Part shown: positions 44,333 through 52,151 of the stretch, one piece after another
Layout of the letters: every line of letters begins with the position of its first letter
Numbering within the stretch: the first letter of the stretch is position 1
Assembly: GCA_963920705.1 (NCBI GenBank)
Contig: OY987238.1
Location: forward strand, 1,051,606-1,115,605
Length of the DNA stretch: 64,000 bases
Reading direction: 5' to 3'
DNA from: Odiellus spinosus
Taxonomy: Eukaryota; Arthropoda; Arachnida; Opiliones; Phalangiidae
Translations under genes and position numbers: made by a program
Notes under the pieces: model-generated
What the model saw: the letters and a program-made list of their open reading frames with translations, nothing else
Told to the model about the DNA's origin: nothing
Databases searched by the model: none

Positions 44333-47300
44333 TGGGAAATTTGTGAATCTATACTTGGGAAATTTGTGAATCTATACGTGGGAAATTTGTGAATCTCTAC
44401 TTGGGAAATTTGTGAATCTATACTTGGAAAATTTGTGAATCTATGCTTGGGAAATTTGTGAATCTATACTTGGAAAATTTGTGAATCTATACTTGGAAAA
44501 TTTGTGAATCTATACTTCGGAAATTTGTGAATCTATACTTGGGAAATTTGTGAATCTATACTTGGGAAATATGTGAATCTATACTTGGGAAATTGGTGGA
44601 TCTATACTTGAGAAATTGGTGGATCTATACTTGGGAAATTTGTGAATCCATACTTGGGAAATTTGTGAGTCTATACTTGGAAAATTTGTGAATCTATACT
44701 TGGAAAATTTGTGAATCTATACTTGGAAAATTTGTGAATCTATACTTGGGAAATTTGTGAATCCATACTTGGGAAATTTGTGAATCTATACTTGGGAAAT
44801 TTGTGAATCTATACTTGGAAAATTTGTGAATCTATACTTGGAAAATTTGTGAATCTATACTTGGGAAATTTGTGAATCTATACTTGGAACATTTGTGAAT
44901 CTATACTTGGGAAATTTGTCAATCTATACTTGGGAAATTTGTGGATCTATACTTGGGAAATTTGTGAATCTATACATGGGAAATTTGTGAATCTATACTT
45001 GGAAAATCTGTGAATCTATATTTGGGAAATTTGTGAATCTATACTTGGAAAATTTGTGAATCTATACTTGGGAAATATGTGAATCTATACTTGGGAAATT
45101 GGTGGATCTATACTTGGGAAATTGGTGGATCTATACTTGGGAAATTTGTGAATCTATACTTGGAAAATTTGTGAATATATACTTGGAAAATTTGTGAATC
45201 TATACTTGAAAAATTTGTGAATCTATACTTGGAAAATTTGTGAATCTATACTTGGGAAATTTGTGAATCTATACTTGGAACATTTGTGAGTCTATACTTG
45301 GGAAATTTGTCAATCTATACTTGGGAAATTTGTGAATCTATACTTGGGAAATTTGTGAATCTATACTTGGAAAATTTGTGAATATATACTTGGAAAATTT
45401 GTGAATCTATACTTGAAAAATTTGTGAATCTATACTTGGGAAATTTGTGAATCTATACTTGAAAAATTTGTGAATCTATACTTGGAAAATTTGTGAATCT
45501 ATACTTGGGAAATTTGTGGATCTATACTTGGGAAATTTGTGAATCTATACTTCGGAAATCTGTGAATCTTTACTTGGGAAATTTGTGAATCTATACTTGG
45601 AAAATTTGTGAATCTATATTTGGGAAATTTGTGAATCTATACTTGGAAAATTTGTGAATCTATACTTGGGAAATTGGTGGATCTATACTTGGAAAATTTC
45701 TGAATCTATACTTGGGAAATTGGTGGATCTATACTTGGGAAATTGGTGGATCTATACTTGGAAAATTTGTGAATCTATACTTGGGAAATTGGTGGATCTA
45801 TACTTGGAAAATTTGTGAATCTATGCTTGGGAAATTTGTGAATCTATACTTGGGAAATTTGTGAATCTCTACTTGGGAAATTTGTGAATCTATACTTGGA
45901 AAATTTGTGAATCTATGCTTGGGAAATTTGTGAATCTATACTTGGAAAATTTTTGAATCTATACTTGGGAAATTTGTGAATCTATACTTGGAACATTTGT
46001 GAATCTATACTTGGGAAATTTGTCAGTCTATACTTAGGAAATTTGTGGATCTATACTTGGGAAATTTGTGAATCTATACTTCGGAAATTTGTGAATCTAT
46101 ACTTGGAAAATTTGTGAATCTATACTTGGAAAATTTGTGAATCTATATTTGGGAAATTTGTGAATCTATACTTGGAAAATTTGTGAATCTATACTTGGGA
46201 AATTGGTGGATCTATACTTGGGAAATTTGTGAATCAATACTTGGGAAATTTGTGAATCTATACGTGGGAAATTTGTGAATCTCTACTTTTGAAATTTGTG
46301 AATCTATACTTGGAAAATTTGTGAATCTATGCTTGGGAAATTTGTGAATCTATACTTGGAAAATTTGTGAATCTCTGCTTGGAAAATTTGTCAATCTATA
46401 CTTCGGAAATTTGTGAATCTATGCTTGGGAAATTTGTGAATCTATACTTGGGAAATATGTGAATCTATACTTGGGAAATTGGTGGATCTATACTTGGGAA
46501 ATTGGTGGATCTATACTTGGGAAATTTGTGAATCTATACTTGGGAAATTTGTGAATCTATATTTGGAAAATTTGTGAATCTATACTTGGAAAATTTGTGA
46601 ATCTATACTTGAAAAATTTGTGAATCTATACTTGGAAAATTTGTGAATCTATACTTGGGAAATTTGTGAATCTATACTTGGAACATTTGTGAATCTATAC
46701 TTGGAAAATTTGTGAATCTATACTTGGAAAATTTGTGAATCTATACTTGGGAAATTTGTGAATCTATACTTGGGAAATATGTGAATCTATACTTGGGAAA
46801 TTGGTGGATCTATACTTGAGAAATTGGTGGATCTATACTTGGGAAATTTGTGAATCCATACTTGGGAAATTTGTGAGTCTATACTTGGAAAATTTGTGAA
46901 TCTATACTTGGGAAATTTGTCAATCTATACTTGGGAAATTTGTGGATCTATACTTGGGAAATTTGTGAATCTATACTTCGGAAAATTGTGAATCTATACT
47001 TGGGAAATCTGTGAATCTATACTTGGAAAATTTGTGAATCTATGCTTGGGAAATTTGTGAATCTATACTTGGAAAATTTGTGAATCTATACTTGGGAAAT
47101 TTGTGAATCTATACTTGGAACATTTGTGAATCTATACTTGGGAAATTTGTCAGTCTATACTTAGGAAATTTGTGGATCTATACTTGGGAAATTTGTGAAT
47201 CTATACTTCGGAAATTTGTGAATCTATACTTGGAAAATTTGTGAATCTATACTTGGAAAATTTGTGAATCTATATTTGGGAAATTTGTGAATCTATACTT

Positions 47301-47800
47301 GGAAAATTTGTGAATCTATACTTGGGAAATTGGTGGATCTATACTTGGGAAATTTGTGAATCTATACTTGGGAAATTGGTGGATCTATACTTGGGAAATT
47401 GGTGGATCTATACTTGGGAAATTTGTGAATCTATACTTGGGAAATTTGTGAATCTATACTTGGAAAATTTGTGAATCTATACTTGGAAAATTTGTGAATC
47501 TATACTTGAAAAATTTGTGAATCTATACTTGGAAAATTTGTGAATCTATACTTGGGAAATTTGTGAATCTATACTTGGAACATTTGTGAATCTATACTTG
47601 GGAAATTTGTCAATCTATACTTGGGAAATTTGTGGATCTATACTTGGGAAATTTGTGAATCTATACTTCGGAAATTTGTGAATCTATACTTGGGAAATTT
47701 GTGAATCTATACTTGGAAAATTTGTGAATCTATATTTGGGAAATTTGTGAATCTATACTTGGAAAATTTGTGAATCTATACTTGGGAAATTGGTGGATCT

Positions 47801-47805
47801 ATACT
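47801..47805 (+). repeat. Target-site duplication, left copy (atact)
   Basis: The last five array bases before the LINE, atact, recur at 52147-52151 immediately after the tail. Joining ggatctatact to the tgggaaattt that follows the right copy gives a canonical monomer. The true duplication could be shorter, because the element's own first bases may share act. Confidence 0.75.
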
Positions 47806-47874
47806 CTTGGCAGAGTTCATGGGTGTAACATCAATTCTTAATCAGTGAATAACTCTACGGTTTAATTATTTTAG
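47803..47874 (+). repeat. LINE 5' leader, first copy of 72-bp direct repeat
   Basis: Begins actcttggcagag and ends taattattttag. It is identical over 72 bp to 48231-48302. The first three bases overlap the atact target duplication, so the element-derived part may begin at 47803-47806. Here the repeat is followed by attcaatt instead of the gtgagt seen after the second copy. Likely the leader of the RNA that was reverse-transcribed. Confidence 0.9.
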
Positions 47875-48230
47875 ATTCAATTATATTTGCCGTGGAGCCG
47901 CTTGCTGAGTTCCGTCATAAGCTATCTGCTAGTACGGCTGTACGCTGTGCGCAAATTCAACTCAACAAACAAGCCCTCGAAATCTCGTTCAAGCTTATCT
48001 CTACTTCGGCTGAACCATACTACGTAACATCAAATTTGCGGGCCAAAACATAGATACTCGGCTTCTACTTTCTACTAGTTAGCGTGTGTTTTTTTTTTCG
48101 GTGTATCTTCACTTTCCCCCATCCGCCGCGCTTAATCTTACTATCTCAAAATACAAAAAAATCACCCGACGATACCTGTACTCTCTCTACCCAGTTTACA
48201 ACGAAGTGACAATATCTGAGCGGAATCATA
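47875..48230 (+). other. 356-bp unique segment between the leader repeats (possible captured exon)
   Basis: Not satellite, and not similar to the rest of the LINE by eye. It is richer in C and G than the array. One frame (47853-48050) is open for 66 codons and ends in TAG at 48051; residues in it include AEFRHKLSAS and ALEISFKL, but there is no ATG, and I recognise no family. A second frame is open from 47875 to TAA at 48025. Later parts contain a run of ten T near 48090 and pyrimidine-rich stretches. It could be a host exon joined by splicing, an upstream flank carried along, or simply part of this LINE family's normal leader. Confidence 0.55.
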
Positions 48231-48302
48231 ACTCTTGGCAGAGTTCATGGGTGTAACATCAATTCTTAATCAGTGAATAACTCTACGGTTTAATTATTTT
48301 AG
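48231..48302 (+). repeat. LINE 5' leader, second copy of 72-bp direct repeat
   Basis: Identical to 47803-47874, but continues directly into gtgagtgtatatt and the ORF1 leader, so this is probably the genuine start of the LINE body. It contains atcagtga, which includes TCAGT like an arthropod initiator, about 40 bases from its start. That similarity is short and weak. Confidence 0.88.
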
Positions 48303-48359
48303 GTGAGTGTATATTATCATCTGATCTTATTTTGAATTTTTTCTCGTGAACTCTGCCAA
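48235..48359. repeat. 13-bp perfect inverted repeat in LINE leader
   Basis: ttggcagagttca at 48235-48247 is the exact reverse complement of tgaactctgccaa at 48347-48359. The 99-base loop between the arms holds the putative splice donor. The first leader copy has only the left arm (47807-47819), so the same arm could pair with either. Confidence 0.8.
48303..48308 (+). other. Putative 5' splice site AG|GTGAGT
   Basis: The second leader copy ends ttttag at 48302 and is followed by gtgagt, a full match to the consensus donor. Identity between the two leader copies ends exactly at this exon/intron boundary. A nearby candidate acceptor for normal use is ttttataag ending at 48391, upstream of ORF1; another is ctatag ending at 48366. 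Use of the donor is inferred. Confidence 0.6.
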
Positions 48360-48415
48360 CCTATAGTAAATTGTGATACATATTTTATAAGATCTGTGAA
48401 GTCCAAATTATAATA
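48303..48415 (+). promoter_or_regulatory. LINE 5' UTR, segment before ORF1
   Basis: AT-rich leader between the second 72-bp repeat and ORF1. An in-frame TGA at 48374-48376 precedes the ORF1 ATG, and there is no other in-frame ATG between them, which supports the chosen start. It holds the right arm of the 13-bp inverted repeat. Confidence 0.7.
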
Positions 48416-49168
48416 ATGGGGGAAAAAGAAAAAGATAGTGGGCAATTATTAATGGCTGAATTTAGAAAACTAAATACTAAGATAGACGACAAGTTTGAAT
48501 TAGTGAAAAGTCGGCTCGATAAAATAGATTCTTCCCTTATTACTGTAAATAACAAAGTTCAGAAAATGGAGAGTTCGATATCCTCACTGAAGACAAGTCT
48601 AACTGTCTTAGAATCAAAAGTCGACGAAATTCCAGCTATTAAGTTTGAGATTAATAATGTTAAAGACAAACTAAGAGAAGAAAAAACTACCATTAATAAT
48701 GATTTAGATAGACTTCGCACTAAATTGGAAACTATGGAAATCTCGGCCAGGAGGAGCAACATTGTTATTAGAGGATTGACCGATTCTGAGACCGAGCCTA
48801 GAGAACAATTGGCTATAAAAGTCAAAGATCTTTTATTTACTAAACTTGGAGTTGAGATTAGGATACGCTCGGGCTCGATCTACAGAAGAGGGGTCTTCCA
48901 GAGTGGGAAATGCCGCGTAATAACCCTCAAACTAGATAACTATGAGACGAAATTAGAAATTATTAAGAATAGCTCGAAATTGAAAGGACAAAATCTATAT
49001 ATAGATCATGACTTCACACCAGAACAAGAACACGTTAGATATGAACTAAGAACCTTTGCAAGATCTAAAAGACCAGAAACCTATAAATTCACTAGCTTCA
49101 ATCAAATAATTATAGGAAATCAGGGATATAAATTTGATTACATGTCTAAAAAAATTGTACCAACATAA
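48416..49168 (+). CDS. LINE ORF1 protein (coiled coil, RNA-binding type)
   Basis: 250 aa. Residues about 12-110 are rich in heptad-spaced L, I and V among K, E and D and should form a long coiled coil, as in trimeric L1-type ORF1 proteins. After it comes ARRSNIVIRG (residues 111-120), which matches the 'R-R-x-N-I-x-I-x-G' start of the RRM-like core seen in many LINE ORF1 proteins. The part at about 165-245 (RVITLKLDNYETKLEI, then YIDHDFTPEQ) resembles the usual C-terminal domain. No CCHC zinc knuckle is seen. By family analogy it binds LINE RNA and acts as a nucleic-acid chaperone in the ribonucleoprotein particle. The start is the first ATG after an in-frame stop; ORF2 follows 44 bp downstream in another frame. 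Uninterrupted. Assignment rests on architecture more than on strong sequence identity. Confidence 0.88.
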   Translation: MGEKEKDSGQLLMAEFRKLNTKIDDKFELVKSRLDKIDSSLITVNNKVQKMESSISSLKTSLTVLESKVDEIPAIKFEINNVKDKLREEKTTINNDLDRLRTKLETMEISARRSNIVIRGLTDSETEPREQLAIKVKDLLFTKLGVEIRIRSGSIYRRGVFQSGKCRVITLKLDNYETKLEIIKNSSKLKGQNLYIDHDFTPEQEHVRYELRTFARSKRPETYKFTSFNQIIIGNQGYKFDYMSKKIVPT

Positions 49169-49212
49169 ATTCTTTAATTATTATCATTTAGTTCGCTTTT
49201 TCGTTTGTTTAA
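49169..49212 (+). other. ORF1-ORF2 spacer
   Basis: 44 bp, AT-rich, ending in a TAA (49210-49212) directly in frame with and touching the ORF2 ATG. ORF2 therefore cannot be made by simple read-through from an upstream frame; reinitiation or internal initiation is implied. Confidence 0.7.
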
Positions 49213-51951
49213 ATGTTGGAAATATTATACAGCAATATACGTAGCGCTAATCTAAATTTTCCATACTTATTTTGTAACGCCGTATTAAACTTTCAACAAG
49301 GTTTTGATATTTTTGCACTAACGGAGACCTGGTTTCCTCAATCTTACCACGATTATCTACACAATTATAACTTTGTCGGTATAGGGCGTACTGGCAGGAC
49401 AGGAGGTGGGGTTGGATTCTACATAAGAGAGGGGCTGTCCTTTGAAATTCTTCCAATGGCAACAAGAATGGAAGATGTTATAGAATCTTTTGGGATAAAA
49501 ATAGGAAATATCTACATTTGTGTTATCTATAGGCCAGGGGGTAGCACCACAAATTTTATCACCAAACTAGAATCGTTACTTTTGGATTTCGGCCCCCCAG
49601 ACGCGAATAAAATCATAATCGGTGACTTCAACATAGATATACGAAAACCAAATAACGATGCCAAACAGTTACTAGATTTGACACGTAGTTTTGGTAACTC
49701 ACAATTAATCACGTCATACACAAGGGTTACCCCTTCTACAAAAACCCTAATTGATCATTGTTATTCAAACTTACAATTTCCAACCACTGTCCATAAAGAC
49801 TGGGATGTCACTGACCACCGTCCAGTTAGCTTCTCCGTGGAGGTAAGAATCCCGGGCGAACAAATACAAACCATTAGAAATACCTCTAGGTCATGTCTTA
49901 ATAAATTTGACCAATATATCGGTGCCGTCAATTGGGAAACAGGGGAGTTGGAAGATAATGTTGATGCAGCCTTTGCTACTTTTCTTGGGAAACTACTTTC
50001 AGGGTTTAACCAATGCTGTCCTTTCATAAAGGTCAAACACAAAGAAAGCCATAATAATTTCAAGGCTAGCAAGTGGTTAACCCCGGATATTATAGGAAAA
50101 ATCAAACTGAAAAATCAATTAAAAAAAAAAGCTAAGTTAATACCCTCATTGGAAAATATATCAGATTACAAGCACGCTCGCAATCGCTGCAACAACATTA
50201 TACGAAATAGAAGAATCGAATTTCTTCGTTCTCAATTGGCGTCGCAAAACTCATTGAGGGACAAGTGGAGGGTGATTAATGACCTCTTAGGAAAAAAACC
50301 CAGCCCCACCTCCACCCTGCCTATATCTGCCAACACGCTTAATGTGTTTTTCTCCTCATGCATTGAACCCCAAACTCCGGACGACAGTCTTAATACATTA
50401 GATGTTGTCAAGCCTATTATTCAATCTTTTTTCCTCCTTCCCGTGGACGAACCTGAAATTGCTAGGGTGATTGATAAACTAAGAGAAAACTCCGCCCCGG
50501 GGGCTGATGGAATTACCCCTAAACTAATCAAATCTGTTAAAAAACACTTGTTAAAGCCTTTGGTTTATTTAATTAACAAATCCTTCGCAACAGGATGCTA
50601 CCCCAAACTTTTAAAAAAGTCAATCATAATTCCAATTTTTAAACGGGGTGATCCCTCCGACCCCGACAACTATAGACCGATTTCCCTCCTCTCAATTCTG
50701 GCCAAGATTTTTGAATCGTGCTTCCACTCAAGGTTATCTAATTTCTGTGAAAGGTTTCAGATCTTACACCCGAGTCAATATGGGTTCCGTAAAAATTCCG
50801 GAGTTGAGTTCGCTATTGCAAGAGTATATAAACATTTACTTGACGCTCTGGACAAAGGTCACTACGCGATAGGTGTCTTTCTCGATCTCAGAAAGGCTTT
50901 TGACAGTGTCAACCATGTCATTTTATTGAAAAAACTATTCAAATTGGGAATCAGGGGGCCCCCTCTAGATTGGTTGTCCTCCTTCCTGCTGAACCGCTCT
51001 TGTATTACTAAATGCAATAATATTCTATCGGAAGAACAGGGTATATCATGTGGGGTCCCCCAGGGCTCAATTTTATCCCCTCTATTATTTAACTTATTTA
51101 TAAATGACATGTTTGCCACTGTTGAAGACGATTCGTTAACCTTATACGCGGACGACTCGGTTTTGGTAGACAATGATCGTGATCTTGACCATCTTGTTGA
51201 AAGAGTGAACTATAATTTGATACAAATAAACCTTTGGCTCGCGAACAACAGGCTAAATCTCAACTTAGACAAAACAGTGTATATACTGTTTTCCACTGTC
51301 AATAAGGTTGTTCCTCCTGGTCACGCTATACTGATAAACAACAAAAACATAACTAGGGTAGAACAAGTCAAGTACTTAGGTATTTGGTTAGATTCCAAAC
51401 TAAATTGGAACTATCATATAGACAAAACATGCCAAAAAATATCTTATAGTATTTATGTGATTAGGAAAAATCGTTTGATATTCACCGATCTTCTTTGTAC
51501 ACAACTTTACTACGCATTAATTCATTCACACCTCAGCTATTGTATATCGATATGGGGAAACACTTCGAAGTCTAATCTAAATCGTTTATTCCTCCTACAA
51601 AAGCGCGTAATTCGAATTATTAAAAAACAGTCGTATCTAGCGCACACTGCCCCATTATTTAAGTCTACCGGCATTTTAAATATTTATCAATTGTACAAAT
51701 ATCAATCGCTTATTTTTATTCATAAATCCATAAATCAACCCAATAATTCTTTATTCAAATATGCCGCTCAAGGTAGTTATAATATGAGGAAAAAGGCAGT
51801 GTTAATGATTCCCCCAGCTAAATCGCAAAAATATCACAACTCATTATTTTACCTAGGGATTAAACTATATAACTCAGTTTTCCAAACTACTAATTCACTA
51901 AAACAATTCAAAAATATGATTAAAGCTTCCTCGGAAGTTCTAGATTATTAA
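49213..51951 (+). CDS. LINE ORF2 protein: AP-type endonuclease and reverse transcriptase
   Basis: 912 aa. Residues 1-210 form an exonuclease-endonuclease-phosphatase (AP-like) domain with N8, E38 (LTETW), D138 and N140 (GDFN), D181 (LIDH) and D201-H202 (TDHRP), so the nicking site residues are present. The reverse transcriptase spans about 455-700, preceded by NSAPGADGI (426-434). It includes the YRPISLL motif (about 487), YGFR (523), FLDLRKAFD with catalytic D558, CGVPQGSILSP (from 613) and YADD (645-648). VKYLGIWLD (719) and SHLSYCISIWG (772) follow, typical of the thumb and C-terminal part in CR1/Jockey-type proteins. No RNase H domain. By family knowledge it nicks target DNA and reverse-transcribes the LINE RNA in place. 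The start is fixed by the TAA just upstream. No interruption or missing catalytic residue is seen, so this copy may encode an active enzyme. Confidence 0.97.
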   Translation: MLEILYSNIRSANLNFPYLFCNAVLNFQQGFDIFALTETWFPQSYHDYLHNYNFVGIGRTGRTGGGVGFYIREGLSFEILPMATRMEDVIESFGIKIGNIYICVIYRPGGSTTNFITKLESLLLDFGPPDANKIIIGDFNIDIRKPNNDAKQLLDLTRSFGNSQLITSYTRVTPSTKTLIDHCYSNLQFPTTVHKDWDVTDHRPVSFSVEVRIPGEQIQTIRNTSRSCLNKFDQYIGAVNWETGELEDNVDAAFATFLGKLLSGFNQCCPFIKVKHKESHNNFKASKWLTPDIIGKIKLKNQLKKKAKLIPSLENISDYKHARNRCNNIIRNRRIEFLRSQLASQNSLRDKWRVINDLLGKKPSPTSTLPISANTLNVFFSSCIEPQTPDDSLNTLDVVKPIIQSFFLLPVDEPEIARVIDKLRENSAPGADGITPKLIKSVKKHLLKPLVYLINKSFATGCYPKLLKKSIIIPIFKRGDPSDPDNYRPISLLSILAKIFESCFHSRLSNFCERFQILHPSQYGFRKNSGVEFAIARVYKHLLDALDKGHYAIGVFLDLRKAFDSVNHVILLKKLFKLGIRGPPLDWLSSFLLNRSCITKCNNILSEEQGISCGVPQGSILSPLLFNLFINDMFATVEDDSLTLYADDSVLVDNDRDLDHLVERVNYNLIQINLWLANNRLNLNLDKTVYILFSTVNKVVPPGHAILINNKNITRVEQVKYLGIWLDSKLNWNYHIDKTCQKISYSIYVIRKNRLIFTDLLCTQLYYALIHSHLSYCISIWGNTSKSNLNRLFLLQKRVIRIIKKQSYLAHTAPLFKSTGILNIYQLYKYQSLIFIHKSINQPNNSLFKYAAQGSYNMRKKAVLMIPPAKSQKYHNSLFYLGIKLYNSVFQTTNSLKQFKNMIKASSEVLDY

Positions 51952-52120
51952 TACGGCCCTCTTATTTGTAACAAAAATGTATAACCTAAGTTAAGTGATA
52001 ATCAGGGTCATGAATTGATTAGCTCTACCTATGATTATGTCAAGAGTTGCGGCCTATAAGTCTTTTAAGACTTGGCCGCTCATCCTCAATTGTAAACTTG
52101 TTTTATGATACAAACTAATA
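51952..52120 (+). other. LINE 3' UTR
   Basis: 169 bp after the ORF2 stop, non-coding, ending in a hairpin and an AATAAA that overlaps the tail. In stringent LINEs the cognate reverse transcriptase recognises the 3' end of its own RNA; this short UTR with a hairpin would suit that role. Confidence 0.85.
52049..52079 (+). promoter_or_regulatory. 3' UTR stem-loop, probable RT recognition hairpin
   Basis: gcggcc (52049-52054) pairs with ggccgc (52074-52079). After a three-base bulge (tat, 52055-52057), aagtct (52058-52063) pairs with agactt (52068-52073), leaving a four-base loop ttta (52064-52067). That is twelve pairs, six of them G-C-rich at the base. It lies about 40 bases before the tail. 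CR1/L2-type LINEs such as UnaL2 are known to carry such a 3' stem-loop; function here is by analogy. Confidence 0.75.
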
Positions 52121-52122
52121 AA
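52117..52122 (+). terminator. Polyadenylation-type signal AATAAA at LINE 3' end
   Basis: AATAAA overlaps the first two bases of the (AATTG)n tail. It matches the canonical cleavage/polyadenylation hexamer. There is no poly(A) run, in keeping with a LINE whose 3' end is set by a microsatellite rather than poly(A). Confidence 0.5.
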
Positions 52123-52146
52123 TTGAATTGAATTGAATTGAATTGA
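52121..52146 (+). repeat. (AATTG)5 tail of the LINE
   Basis: Five full AATTG units plus one A end the element and abut the right target duplication. Short 3' microsatellites of this kind are usual for CR1, L2 and I-like LINEs and result from slippage at the start of target-primed reverse transcription. Confidence 0.9.
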
Positions 52147-52151
52147 ATACT
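52147..52151 (+). repeat. Target-site duplication, right copy (atact)
   Basis: Second copy of atact, directly after the AATTG tail and before tgggaaattt of the resumed satellite. Together with 47801-47805 it marks the insertion borders. Confidence 0.75.

Larger units (their letters stand above)
36800..47800 (+). repeat. Tandem duplication F, period about 5.8 kb
   Basis: Two consecutive copies, about 36800-42600 and 42650-47800. The rare ctatccttgg monomer is at 37703 and 43522 (offset 5,819 = 253 monomers). The tacttttga monomer is at 40490 and 46286 (offset 5,796 = 252 monomers). Near 36844 and 42686 the offset is 5,842 (254 monomers). The offset steps by whole monomers, so the copies differ by single-monomer gains or losses. 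The DNA after the LINE continues a further related copy. Confidence 0.8.
1..47805 (+). repeat. 23-bp satellite array, left block
   Basis: About 2,080 head-to-tail monomers of 23 bp; a canonical monomer is 1498-1520, with landmarks gaatctatac, ttggg and aaatttgt. The main variant classes are ttggg and ttgga in the middle of the unit, and a ggtgga class where aaattggt precedes ggatc. Rarer recurrent variants are ttcgg, tatttggg, tacgtggg, tatgcttgg, aacatttg, gtcaatc, gtcagtc, tactacgg and tacttttga. A few monomers are 20-22 bp. The unit is about 30% GC. No gene is visible inside. The block starts before base 1 and is cut only by the LINE. All monomers share one orientation apart from 20272-20440. 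Its role is unknown; centromeric or heterochromatic satellite is an inference from size and structure only. Confidence 0.98.
47806..52146 (+). mobile_element. Full-length non-LTR retrotransposon (LINE), CR1/L2/Jockey-like
   Basis: A 4,341-bp element with composite leader, ORF1, ORF2, 3' UTR hairpin and (AATTG)n tail, inserted in the satellite in sense (+) orientation. ORF2 has an N-terminal AP-type endonuclease and a reverse transcriptase but no RNase H domain, which together with the short microsatellite tail fits the CR1/L2/Jockey assemblage; I cannot fix the clade without a tree. Both ORFs are open throughout. Landmarks at 46286 and 54105 are 7,819 bp apart; subtracting 4,346 bp (element plus one atact) leaves 3,473 bp, exactly 151 monomers, so insertion was clean. 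Base composition is clearly more balanced than the array. Confidence 0.97.

Noticed and set aside
1-47805. CRISPR array
   Set aside because: Monomers abut directly with no unique spacers, and no cas genes are present; this is a eukaryotic satellite.
47803-48302. The two 72-bp direct repeats as long terminal repeats
   Set aside because: Both copies lie at the 5' side of the element, none at the 3' end, and the coding content is that of a LINE.
48559-51173. Antisense and out-of-frame open frames inside ORF1 and ORF2 (for example 48559-48825, 49761-50105, 50862-51173 on the minus strand; 50648-50872 on the plus strand)
   Set aside because: They are shadows of the two LINE ORFs, with no recognisable domains.
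51500-51951. RNase H domain or zinc knuckle at the ORF2 C-terminus
   Set aside because: After the reverse transcriptase only the usual CR1/Jockey-type C-terminal sequence is seen; no RNase H motif series or CCHC pattern is present.
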